Source: Terriglobia bacterium
Lineage (GTDB): Bacteria > Acidobacteriota > Terriglobia > Acidiferrales > UBA7541
Length of the DNA: 64,000 nt
Direction of reading: 5' to 3'
NCBI GenBank assembly: GCA_020072765.1
Contig: JAIQGD010000033.1
Location: 35,557 to 99,556, forward strand
Part shown: positions 55,015-63,088 of the stretch, in pieces
How positions within the stretch are numbered: the first letter of the stretch is position 1
Layout: each line of letters starts with the position of its first letter
Notes under the pieces: model-generated
Told to the model about the DNA's origin: nothing
The model's input: the letters and a program-made list of their open reading frames with translations, nothing else
Databases searched by the model: none
Program-made: the position numbers and the translations under genes

Positions 55015-56140
55015 CCGCATTCTGGCGATCGTACGCAAGGAGACGAGGGAGGTGCTTCGCGATCCGATCTATTTAGGGCTGGCGATTGCCGTGCCTGTGG
55101 TCGTCATGACTCTTCTCGGATTGGGCTTCGTGCTGGACGTTAAGAACCTGCCGGTGGCCTTTTACGATCAGGATCGGAGTTCGCTCAGCCGGGAATACAT
55201 CTATTCCTTCACCAATTCGGAGTACTTCCATCTCGTAGGGCTGGTGAACGATCCGGCCCAGTTGGACCACATGATTCGATCCGCGGAAGTGCGCGCGGTG
55301 GTTGTGATCCCGCCGGATTTTTCGCGCAAGCTGAGCGCCGGAAAGCCCGCCACGGTGCAGATCCTTGTGGATGGTTCCTTCGCCACCCGTGCGCTGGTAG
55401 TCACCGGCTATGTTGCGGCTATCGATGCGCAGTTCAACGCCCAACTGGCGGCGGACTATCTCGCGAGAAGAGGTGTGGTGGCGACGACTCTACTGCCTGT
55501 GTCCGTGGAAGGCCGGGTCTGGTACAACCCGTCGCTCGAGACGAAGAATTCCATCGTGCCGGGGTTGCTGGTAATCAACCTGATGTTCTATCCGAGCTTG
55601 CTGGCGGCGCTGGTGGTGGTGCGGGAGAAGGAACGGGGCACGATCTTCAATCTCTACTGCTCGCCCGTGCGGCGGTGGGAGGTGATTGTGGGGAAAGCCG
55701 TCCCGTATATCGGTGTTGCGCTGGCCGACTATTTTCTTCTTTTTGCGCTCAGCATGGTGGTGTTCCAGGTGAGATTCGTCGGGAACTTTTTCGTGCTGAC
55801 TCTGGCGGCGCTGCTTTACATTTGTTGCTGCGTCGGGCTGGGGCTGGTCATCTCCGTCCTGTGCCGGACGCAAGTCGCCGCCATCTTGATAACGTTCGTG
55901 GGCTTGATGACTCCTTCGATGCTGTTTTCAGGGATGCTCACTCCCATCGCAAGCATGGATCGTTCGGCGCAAATGATCAGCCGTGTGATTCCGGCGTCGT
56001 ACTTCATGGGCATGGCGCGCGGCGTGTTCTTGAAAGGGCTGGGGTTTTACTACTACATCCCGGATTTTCTTACGCTGTGCGCGTTCGCTTTCGTGGTCTA
56101 TGGGATTGCGATCATCGCCTTCCGGAAGAAGGTGGGCTGA
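55007..56140 (+). CDS. ABC-2 permease (YbhS/YbhR-like) 1
   Basis: A 377-residue permease: N-terminal helix, a long extracytoplasmic domain (NLPVAFYDQDRSSLSREYIY, VVVIPPDFSRKLSAGKPATV), then five helices with LVVVREKERGTIFNLYCSPV and VPASYF-type end (VIPASYFMGMARGVFLKGLG). It forms a heterodimer with the next permease. ATG 55007 overlaps the ATPase stop and has GAGAGGG upstream. Confidence 0.88.
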   Translation: MHSRILAIVRKETREVLRDPIYLGLAIAVPVVVMTLLGLGFVLDVKNLPVAFYDQDRSSLSREYIYSFTNSEYFHLVGLVNDPAQLDHMIRSAEVRAVVVIPPDFSRKLSAGKPATVQILVDGSFATRALVVTGYVAAIDAQFNAQLAADYLARRGVVATTLLPVSVEGRVWYNPSLETKNSIVPGLLVINLMFYPSLLAALVVVREKERGTIFNLYCSPVRRWEVIVGKAVPYIGVALADYFLLFALSMVVFQVRFVGNFFVLTLAALLYICCCVGLGLVISVLCRTQVAAILITFVGLMTPSMLFSGMLTPIASMDRSAQMISRVIPASYFMGMARGVFLKGLGFYYYIPDFLTLCAFAFVVYGIAIIAFRKKVG

Positions 56141-56141
56141 G

Positions 56142-57275
56142 ATGCTGCGCCGGTTGAGCGGTTTGATTCGGAAGGAATTCGTTCAGATCTTCCGGGACCG
56201 TGCGCTGGTCATCATTCTGCTTTGGGCATTTACGGCCGCCATTTTCACATCGGGACGCGGCAGGGCGATGGAGATTACGAACGTGCCGGCCGTGGTATAC
56301 GACTTGAGCCGAAGCCCGGCCAGCCGCGAGTTCCTGAGCCACCTGCAGCTGCCCTATTTCAAAATCGTGGCATACCTCAATCGGGATCAAGAAATCGCCC
56401 CGTGGCTGGACAGCGGCAAAGCGTCCATTGTGGTCGTGATTCCTCCGGACTTCCAGCGAAGAGTCGATGGAGCGGGACAAGCGCAAGTCCAGGTGATTAC
56501 CGATGGCGCTCTCGCCATGCCTGCGACCATCGCGGTTGCCTACATCGCGGAGATTTCCAGCGACTACTCCATTTCCGTTCTGGAACGGCGCGCCAGCGCC
56601 GCCGGATTCAGCCTGAGCAGCCTTCCCAGCATCGATCAGCGCGTGCGCGTGCAATTTAACCCGAACATGCTCAGCTCGTGGTTCAGCAGCCTGCTTGAGC
56701 TGTTCAACATGTTCACCATGGTGTCCTTGCTGCTGACCGCAGCCGATTTGGTGAGGGAGAAGGAGCACGGCACGCTTGAGCAATTGCTCGTCAGCCCGGC
56801 GCGTTCCATAGAAATCTTTCTGGCGAAGATTATTCCTACCGTCGTGCTGGTGCTCGGCCTTTCTGTGCTCAGCTTTGTCCTGGTCTTGAGACCTGTATTC
56901 CACGTTCCGATCCGTGGGAGTCTCGTGCTGTTTTATAGCGTCGCTGCGCTCTACGTGTTCGCCATGACGAGCATGGGAATCGCCATTGCGGTCGTGGCGC
57001 GGAACCTGGCGCAGGCCATGATGATCATGCTGCTGATCCTGCAGCCCATGATTTTTCTATCGGGAGCGTGGAATCCGCCGGAGGCCATGAGCCGCTGGAT
57101 GCGCTGGCTCAGCCTGATCTCTCCGTTGCGGTACTTCATTGATTTCGGTTATGGAGTGATTTTGAAAGGTAACGGGCTTTCGTTTGTCGCGTGGGACATC
57201 GTCGGCATCGCCGTTCTGGGAACGGCCCTTTTCGGGTTCTCGGTCTGGTGGTTTGAACGAAGTCTCTCACGATGA
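56142..57275 (+). CDS. ABC-2 permease (YbhS/YbhR-like) 2
   Basis: A 377-residue paralogue of the preceding permease: RLSGLIRKEFVQIFRDRALV at the start, VVVIPPDFQRRVDGAGQAQV in the extracytoplasmic domain, DLVREKEHGTLEQLLVSPAR and PMIFLSGAWNPPEAMSRWMR near the end. Last gene of the HlyD-ATPase-permease-permease operon. The outer-membrane duct would have to come from elsewhere, for example the TolC protein at 5081. Confidence 0.88.
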   Translation: MLRRLSGLIRKEFVQIFRDRALVIILLWAFTAAIFTSGRGRAMEITNVPAVVYDLSRSPASREFLSHLQLPYFKIVAYLNRDQEIAPWLDSGKASIVVVIPPDFQRRVDGAGQAQVQVITDGALAMPATIAVAYIAEISSDYSISVLERRASAAGFSLSSLPSIDQRVRVQFNPNMLSSWFSSLLELFNMFTMVSLLLTAADLVREKEHGTLEQLLVSPARSIEIFLAKIIPTVVLVLGLSVLSFVLVLRPVFHVPIRGSLVLFYSVAALYVFAMTSMGIAIAVVARNLAQAMMIMLLILQPMIFLSGAWNPPEAMSRWMRWLSLISPLRYFIDFGYGVILKGNGLSFVAWDIVGIAVLGTALFGFSVWWFERSLSR

Positions 57276-57307
57276 GGATCTAACGCAGCCGTCCCTGCCC
57301 CAACTCC

Positions 57308-57329
57308 ATTCTTGTAGTGCCGCAAGAAT
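57308..57329. terminator. Weak hairpin between convergent genes
   Basis: ATTCTTG and CAAGAAT form a 7-bp stem with an 8-nt loop between the convergent permease and DUF2229 genes. There is no T-tract, so any terminator role is uncertain. Confidence 0.25.
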
Positions 57330-57335
57330 CTGCGT

Positions 57336-58580
57336 TCATGTCAGATTCGGCCGGACCGGCAAAACCGCCCCCTGTGTTTGTGGCAATTGTCCTGACGAAA
57401 TGGCAGGGAAGGGGCCGTTGGGAGGCAGCAGGGCCAGCTTCTTGCGGATGACATCCTGCGAATACTTCGCCAGGTAGTGGACAATGGTTTCGACGCGGAT
57501 GCGGATGCTTCCCGTGGGCTTGGTGGCGTCCAGATCGCCGAATTTGAAGAACAGCGTGCCCGTGGCTTCGACGATCTTCTGCGTGGGCGTGTAGGTCGGC
57601 TGGTCCATCCCGCATTCATAGCTGGAGAGGCGGATCACGCAGGTGATCCAGGGACAACGCGCGGCCACCTTGGCGCCCCACAGAATCTCATTGGTATTGC
57701 TGCTGTAGGACGACGTCCAGACATCGGAGATATCCAGCGGATGTTTGATGTGGCCGCTGCGGAGGTCTTCGGCAAACAGCCAGTTCATCAGATCGTCATC
57801 GGCGGGAAGGTATTGCAGCCAGAGGATGGGATAGCCGTGCGCCTGCAATTCGCCTTCGATGTCGTGGCCGATTCCCGTATCCATGTGATAGGGGCGCGCC
57901 AGGATCAGGATGCAGGGTTTGCTGTGTTCCGCGCACCAGGACAAAATCTCGCGGCTCCGGCTCCGGGCTTTGGCTTCAAAGTTGTCCAGCGCCTCATACC
58001 CAGCCTGCACCGCCCGCTGCGTTTCCTCGAGGTCCAGATCGAAAATATCCTTCAGGGAGGCATGAAGCTGCTCCGCCGCCATGTGCCGGTCGCCAAGGCA
58101 CACGAATGGCGCGGCGTGCGTGATCCCGTTTTCGGCGAAGACATCGCGCTCCTTCAGGAAGCCGGCCTTGGTGTTTTCCGGCCCGGCCGCTACCCGGCTG
58201 CACGTGGCCGTGTCCACCACGTGGCCGCGCAGGACGGAGGGCAGGGAGAAGATCATGGGGCTGAAGAGAACGTCGATTTTCTTTTTCTGGCCAAAGATGA
58301 GCTCCCCATAATGGCCGCTCATGCATTTGACGGGGAAGCAGCAATCCACCGTGCCGCGGCCCTTGCCGAATTCGCGGCCCTGCTCCTCGGAAGTATCCGA
58401 ACTGAAAACGATGTTTTCCGAGGATACCCCCAGTGCCTTGAGAAAACCCACCCAGAACTGGTGGGTCGTCCAGATATTGAGGACCTTGGGGATGCCGACG
58501 CGGAGCCGCGAGCGGTCCTTAGGCGGACACGCGGCGGAAGGCTTCTTTCCGAACCACGTCGGCGATATTCGGATACGCAT
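57336..58580 (-). CDS. DUF2229-type activase-associated protein (split cluster)
   Basis: A 414-residue protein whose start region LRVGIPKVLNIWTTHQFWVG and cysteine motifs (TVDCCFPVKCMSGHY, DTATCSRVAAGP, SYECGMDQPTY) match the C-terminal third of the fused protein at 45576. Cysteine positions suggest Fe-S binding. It has no ASKHA domain of its own. The predicted start overlaps the end of the ASKHA gene by 62 bp; the true start may be downstream, just before RVGIPKVL. The last 30 residues are poorly conserved-looking. Last gene of the three-gene minus-strand operon. Confidence 0.8.
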   Translation of the reverse strand: MRIRISPTWFGKKPSAACPPKDRSRLRVGIPKVLNIWTTHQFWVGFLKALGVSSENIVFSSDTSEEQGREFGKGRGTVDCCFPVKCMSGHYGELIFGQKKKIDVLFSPMIFSLPSVLRGHVVDTATCSRVAAGPENTKAGFLKERDVFAENGITHAAPFVCLGDRHMAAEQLHASLKDIFDLDLEETQRAVQAGYEALDNFEAKARSRSREILSWCAEHSKPCILILARPYHMDTGIGHDIEGELQAHGYPILWLQYLPADDDLMNWLFAEDLRSGHIKHPLDISDVWTSSYSSNTNEILWGAKVAARCPWITCVIRLSSYECGMDQPTYTPTQKIVEATGTLFFKFGDLDATKPTGSIRIRVETIVHYLAKYSQDVIRKKLALLPPNGPFPAISSGQLPQTQGAVLPVRPNLT

Positions 58581-60861
58581 CTTTTGTCTTCTCGATTCCG
58601 GTCCGGATGACCTTCATCTCGCTGACGTCCTCGACCAGTCCCTTGGGGCAGGAATTATTCACCACCACGCGCTCCCAGCCCTCGCTGACGGGAACTTTGC
58701 TCCACGGACGTCCTTTTCCTCCCACCAACTGCACGTCGATAAAACTCCGCTGGCAGTTGACCGGGCACCAGTGGCACACCGTGTCGACCGAGGTGGTCGT
58801 CTTGTAGGACAGTCCCTCGACCGTTTCGAATCCCCGGAAGGTGGTCTGGCCTCCTCGCTCCCACCAGTCCAGCCCCACCAGGGCCGCGCCGATGGCTCCG
58901 GCCTCGCCGGAGTAGGGATGCACCACGACTTCCGCGTCGGGCACCTTGGAGAGAATGAAATCCACCTGCGTTTTCACGACGGCGAGGTTGCGATGCGTGC
59001 CGCCTTGTAGGATGTATTTCCTTCCGACCTGGCGGAGATTGTTCAGCCCGCCCGCGTAGATCCACACATTCAGGGGCAGAATGGCGCAGAGAGCGGCGAG
59101 AATTTCGTCCGCGTGCCAGCCTTTGCGCTGCTGGTTGACGATGTCGCTTTGCAGGAAGACGCCGCAGCCCATGGAAAGCTGCGGCATGGCCTGTGCCCGG
59201 AAGGCGCCGTCGGCGATTTCGTTCATGGGGATTTGAAAGCGTTCGGCGACGCCCTGCAGAAAGGCTCCATTGCCGGAGGAACACTGCGAGTTCAGGCGGA
59301 AATCGGTGACGGCGCCGTTGTTCAGAATCATGATCTTCACGTCCACGCCGCCGACATCGCAGATGCAATCCGCGTCGGGGAAATAGTGGAGGCCCGCGGT
59401 GGCGTGCGCGATGGTTTCCACCACGGGGCAATCGGCGCCCAGGATGTCTTTCAGAAGATCCTTGCCGTACCCCGTGATCGCCAGGGACAGAACCTCTCCG
59501 TCCCCCAGCGCCTCGCGAATCTGCCGGAACAGCACCTTGGCGTCTTCGATGGGATTTCCCTTGCTGAGGGCGTAACAGGAAAACACCAGCTCTTTTTCCG
59601 GCGAAATGCACACGGCCTTGGCCGTCGTGGACCCGAAGTCACAGCCGATCGAAACCGGGCCAAGCCCTTCGACGGGCTCGTCGTTGGGTATCTCGAGAAT
59701 CGCCGCCGTGCCGTTGCCGCCGCCCTGGCCGGTTCCATGGCTCCGGCCGTGGCCGTTGCCGCCCGCGTGGTTCACCTGGTCCGTCCGGCCGTAGCGGGTT
59801 TTGAAGGCATTCAATTCCTCGATGTCCTTCCACAGTCCGCCGCGGCCCATCTTTTTCTTTTCCTCGAATTGCCCTTCCTCGATCCACCACCGGAGCTTGG
59901 CCGTCCCGTTGTAGAGGGCCGCGGTCTGCGATTCGCGCCGCGCCAGTTCAATGCAGCCCTGCGCGGCGTAGTACAGCGCATCGTCCGGCACATGAATCAG
60001 GGAGGCCGGGTCCCTGCCGGCGGGGAGCTCGACGCGTCGCTCCTGCCAGAGTTGCAGCAGGTGATGTCTCCACGCCTCCTGCAAACCCAAGAAGAAGAGA
60101 TTGGGTCCGCCGAGAAGCAGGATTTCCGGCGCGGGAGTATTGCCGCGCGTGAGCGTGGCCAGATTCTGGTACACCACCGCTTCGAACAGGGAAGCGATGA
60201 TTTCCTCGACGGAGACGCCGGCCTTCAGCAGGGTGTTGGCGTCGGCTTCGGCAAAAATTCCGCACTTGCTGCTGATTTTGTGCAGCGTGCGTCCGGAGTA
60301 GGACATCTTGGCGAGTTCTTCCGGCGCAATTTCCAGCTTGCGGGCGGTCTTTTCGATGAAGGTGCCGGTGCCGCCCGAGCAGGCGCTTTGCATCAGCACC
60401 TGCTTGCTTTTGGTGTTGGCGCTTCCGGTGAAGAAGATCGTCTTCATGTCCTCCCCGCCGATTTCACTGACGAAGTGAACCGAGGGATGGAGTCTTTCGA
60501 CGGCGGCGGCGACGGCTACGACTTCCTGGATGACCTTTCCCCCCGCCAGGGGCGCGATCAGCCCCGCACCGGAGCCGGTGAAGAAGAGAAGGTCGCGGTG
60601 CGGAGTAAAGCCGTGGGTGCGTTCCAGGCCGATGAGGAATCCGAGGACCTTTTCGGCCTGTTTGGTGTTGTGGCGTTCGTAGGCCTGCGCGAGGACGTCG
60701 CCCTGGGCCGAGGCCAGCACAAACTTGCAGGTCGTGCTGCCCACGTCAATCCCGCAGAACAACTGGCCCTCCGCGCGGACGGGCGGGGTTTCCGGCACAT
60801 CGTGCGGCGCGGGTAAGCTGCCCGAGAGGGCGCCGATTTGAACTAAATTGCCGCTAGCCAT
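58519..60861 (-). CDS. Tandem ASKHA ATPase (acyl-CoA dehydratase activase-like, split cluster)
   Basis: A 780-residue protein with two BadF/HgdC-type ASKHA domains (about 35-300, FCGIDVGSTTCKFVLAS; about 400-690, SIGCDFGSTTAKAV). Each has both cluster cysteines: SACSGGTGTF with SKCGIFAEAD, and QCSSGNGAF with MGCGVFLQSD. A Gly/His-rich linker (GGNGHGRSHGTGQGGGNG) joins them. A C-terminal Cys set (VCHWCPVNCQ ... SCPKG, about 695-740) parallels the fused protein. It probably drives electrons onto the HgdB-like partner. GGGAGGTG precedes the ATG, which overlaps the HgdB-like gene by 8 bp. Confidence 0.86.
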   Translation of the reverse strand: MASGNLVQIGALSGSLPAPHDVPETPPVRAEGQLFCGIDVGSTTCKFVLASAQGDVLAQAYERHNTKQAEKVLGFLIGLERTHGFTPHRDLLFFTGSGAGLIAPLAGGKVIQEVVAVAAAVERLHPSVHFVSEIGGEDMKTIFFTGSANTKSKQVLMQSACSGGTGTFIEKTARKLEIAPEELAKMSYSGRTLHKISSKCGIFAEADANTLLKAGVSVEEIIASLFEAVVYQNLATLTRGNTPAPEILLLGGPNLFFLGLQEAWRHHLLQLWQERRVELPAGRDPASLIHVPDDALYYAAQGCIELARRESQTAALYNGTAKLRWWIEEGQFEEKKKMGRGGLWKDIEELNAFKTRYGRTDQVNHAGGNGHGRSHGTGQGGGNGTAAILEIPNDEPVEGLGPVSIGCDFGSTTAKAVCISPEKELVFSCYALSKGNPIEDAKVLFRQIREALGDGEVLSLAITGYGKDLLKDILGADCPVVETIAHATAGLHYFPDADCICDVGGVDVKIMILNNGAVTDFRLNSQCSSGNGAFLQGVAERFQIPMNEIADGAFRAQAMPQLSMGCGVFLQSDIVNQQRKGWHADEILAALCAILPLNVWIYAGGLNNLRQVGRKYILQGGTHRNLAVVKTQVDFILSKVPDAEVVVHPYSGEAGAIGAALVGLDWWERGGQTTFRGFETVEGLSYKTTTSVDTVCHWCPVNCQRSFIDVQLVGGKGRPWSKVPVSEGWERVVVNNSCPKGLVEDVSEMKVIRTGIEKTKDAYPNIADVVRKEAFRRVSA

Positions 60862-62443
60862 TGCTGGCACCTCCCGTTTCGAGGGCCACGCCGGAGGGAG
60901 TTTGCCGCCGCGCTCCCGCCAGGCCGCGCCTTTGCGCGAGGTAATGGATGTAGTTCGCGGCCGCTCCCGCGTAGCCCATGTGCGGCACACGGTAGGTGGC
61001 GCGCCGGAGTTCGGGATGTTCGGCTTCGTATTCCCGGATGCGCTCGACGGTCAGGCCCGTTTTTTCGAGCGCCTCGTCGAATTCCGTCTGGGCGCGCCGC
61101 TTCGCCTCCGTCAGGATCATCTGGCAGCGGGAAAGCGCGTGCACCTCCGCGTCACCTTTGACTTCAATCGGGGCATAGAGCAGATCCGGATATTTGCCGG
61201 TGACATTGGCCATGGATCCGATCGACATGGTGTTGGGCATGCAGGAGTAGGGCGAAAGCTCGCAAATCATGTGCGCTTTTTTGTGGTGATAGGCATACAG
61301 CGCCTTGCCGATCAGCATGTGCCCTTCGCCGCCGCGCAGCTCGAAGTGGTAGTAGGGCTCCGCCAGCCGCCGGAGTTCCTCCTGGTCCGGCAACTCGGAG
61401 GGCAGATTCCCCAGCGCTTTGCGGAAGCGGTTGTAAGTGACGCGAAACAGGCGTTCCACCGCGTGCATGGCCACGTGCTCGGTCCGGGGGTGCTTGCTGG
61501 TCTGGTTGCGGTGTTCGAGCTTGCGGATGGTGGGATGCATCAGGTAGTGCAGCCACACCGCGACGGGAGGCGGCGCGACTTCCGCCTCTTCCTGTTCGAG
61601 CCAGCGCTTGATGTTGTAGTTTCCCTCGCCTTCGTGCGTCTGCAGCCAGAACTCGCCCGTGATTTTCACCCGGGGCTTGGCTTGCAGGCGGTCCACCTCG
61701 ATGGTGTCCCACTTCTTCCGGATTTCCCGGAGCGCGCCGGTGAAATAATTTCCCGCCAGGTGCCAGAGCAGCGTGTGGAACTTCCCCTTGGGAAGAGGCC
61801 TCGCGCGCAGGACTTCGTACAGGTATTCGATGCTCTCCTTTAGCACTTGCTCAGTTTTTCCCGGGACGGTCTCGTAGGGGCGGGTCATGTATTCCAGGTC
61901 CGCCAGCTGATCGGCGCAGAAGATTCCCCAGATGATGCCCAGGCTCAGAGGCAGGTTGACCTCCAGCCCGCCGCCGCCGCTCGGCCCCTGGTCCAGTTCA
62001 TCCTGGGCCAGCAGCATCATGCGAAAGTCGCGGAGGCCCAGGCCATCGAGCGCCATGGCGTAGGATTCGTGGTACTGGCCGAAGCGGCAGGGTCCGCACG
62101 CGCCGACGGTCATGTACGCGTAGTTGTCCTTCACCGCCTGCTGGCCCTCGGCGGCCACTTTCTTCTTGAGAAGATTGACCAGGCTTCCGGTGGTGAAGAT
62201 GGTGGGGCAGCAGGCGCCCACGTCGATCAGTTCCTTGCCGGCGTCGAGGTCTTCGCGCGCGATATTGGGCAGGGGTTCGGCCTTGTACCCCATGTTGTGC
62301 AGCGCGCCTTGCATCAGCCGCTCGTGCTTCCAGCTGAGTCCGCCGAACAGGATGGTGACCTTGTCGCGTTCATTGCGCGTAAAAGGTCGCGGTTTGTAGG
62401 CCCGGTAGTGGTTGATCACCGGCAACGTGGCAAGCTCGCTCAT
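60854..62443 (-). CDS. HgdB-like iron-sulfur protein (2-hydroxyacyl-CoA dehydratase component type)
   Basis: A 529-residue protein beginning MSELATLPVINHYRAYKPRP. Cysteine motifs are VGACCPTIFTTGS (about 76), ACGPCRFGQYHESY (about 116) and ELSPYSCMPNTMS (about 401), equivalent to those of the broken homologue at 48800. The family includes 2-hydroxyglutaryl-CoA dehydratase subunits, benzoyl-CoA reductase subunits and double-cubane cluster proteins; no neighbouring CoA-metabolism gene shows which. GGAGA precedes ATG 62443; a GTG at 62446 is the alternative. First gene of the operon. Confidence 0.83.
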   Translation of the reverse strand: MSELATLPVINHYRAYKPRPFTRNERDKVTILFGGLSWKHERLMQGALHNMGYKAEPLPNIAREDLDAGKELIDVGACCPTIFTTGSLVNLLKKKVAAEGQQAVKDNYAYMTVGACGPCRFGQYHESYAMALDGLGLRDFRMMLLAQDELDQGPSGGGGLEVNLPLSLGIIWGIFCADQLADLEYMTRPYETVPGKTEQVLKESIEYLYEVLRARPLPKGKFHTLLWHLAGNYFTGALREIRKKWDTIEVDRLQAKPRVKITGEFWLQTHEGEGNYNIKRWLEQEEAEVAPPPVAVWLHYLMHPTIRKLEHRNQTSKHPRTEHVAMHAVERLFRVTYNRFRKALGNLPSELPDQEELRRLAEPYYHFELRGGEGHMLIGKALYAYHHKKAHMICELSPYSCMPNTMSIGSMANVTGKYPDLLYAPIEVKGDAEVHALSRCQMILTEAKRRAQTEFDEALEKTGLTVERIREYEAEHPELRRATYRVPHMGYAGAAANYIHYLAQRRGLAGARRQTPSGVALETGGASNG

Positions 62444-62972
62444 CACATTCTCCTCTCACTCGCTATCGGGGGCCCCGTACGCCTTTCGGGTCTCCTTCCT
62501 GCGACGATGCCAACCTGTTGCTTCCTTGGCTCCAGGGCGGCCACTGCTGCGCTGCCGGGCTGCTTGCGGCCCGTGTAGCACAATTCGTTCTTCAGGATGG
62601 GGTCCGATTCTCGAAGCCGTATCACAACGTATGAGGCCAGCGGAGCGTGCCACGCGTCCTATGTGAAATACACCTTCTGGGCACGGCTTGCAAGCGGCAA
62701 CACGCGACACCCCCCCGGGTGGCCCCGGATGTCGTGGTTTGTCGCCAGGGGGCCCTTGAAAGGGGCGGGGGAGCCGCATGGACTGCGTCACCAACGTTTA
62801 CAGACAAGTCTGGTGTCGCGTGGGGCTTTTGATGACCGACGGGGCGCACCGCCTCCAGCCGGAGGGCCAGGACCGCGACCGCGCGGACGGCTCCGCCCTG
62901 GGAAAAGAGCCGCGGCTTATCCGGTCAAGCCTGGTTGCAACTGGCTGACCGGCAGGAAGATACGAAGGGGAA
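62444..62972. other. Long upstream region without a recognised gene
   Basis: The 529 bp between the HgdB-like start and tRNA-Thr hold no convincing ORF. They contain GC-rich imperfect hairpins (for example around 62705-62735, CCCCCCCGGGTGGCC). The stretch would be the 5' leader or promoter region of the HgdB-like operon. I looked for known riboswitch cores and did not recognise one. Confidence 0.4.
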
Positions 62973-63047
62973 TGGAGCCGAGGGCGAGAGTTGAACTCGC
63001 GACCTGCCGATTACGAATCGGCTGCTCTACCACTGAGCTACCTCGGC
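62973..63047 (-). tRNA. tRNA-Thr (anticodon CGT)
   Basis: Minus strand: acceptor stem GCCGAGG/CCTCGGC, D-arm TAGCTCAGTGGTAGAGCA, anticodon stem GCCGA/TCGGC with loop TTCGTAA (anticodon CGT, codon ACG), T-arm GAGTTCAACTCTC, discriminator T and an encoded CCA (62973-62975). Length 75 nt. A tyrosine recombinase gene ends 41 bp upstream of its 5' end. Confidence 0.96.
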
Positions 63048-63088
63048 TAAGATCACACAAACACTGGCGTTACAGAATTACGACTGCA

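Noticed and set aside
59113-60816. 567-codon plus-strand frame opposite the split-cluster ASKHA gene
   Set aside because: It is antisense to conserved ASKHA motifs and has no plausible start signals.
62444-62972. Possible cobalamin or other riboswitch before the HgdB-like operon
   Set aside because: A GCCACTG string is present, but the other conserved boxes and overall fold were not found by eye, and it is in the wrong orientation for the operon.
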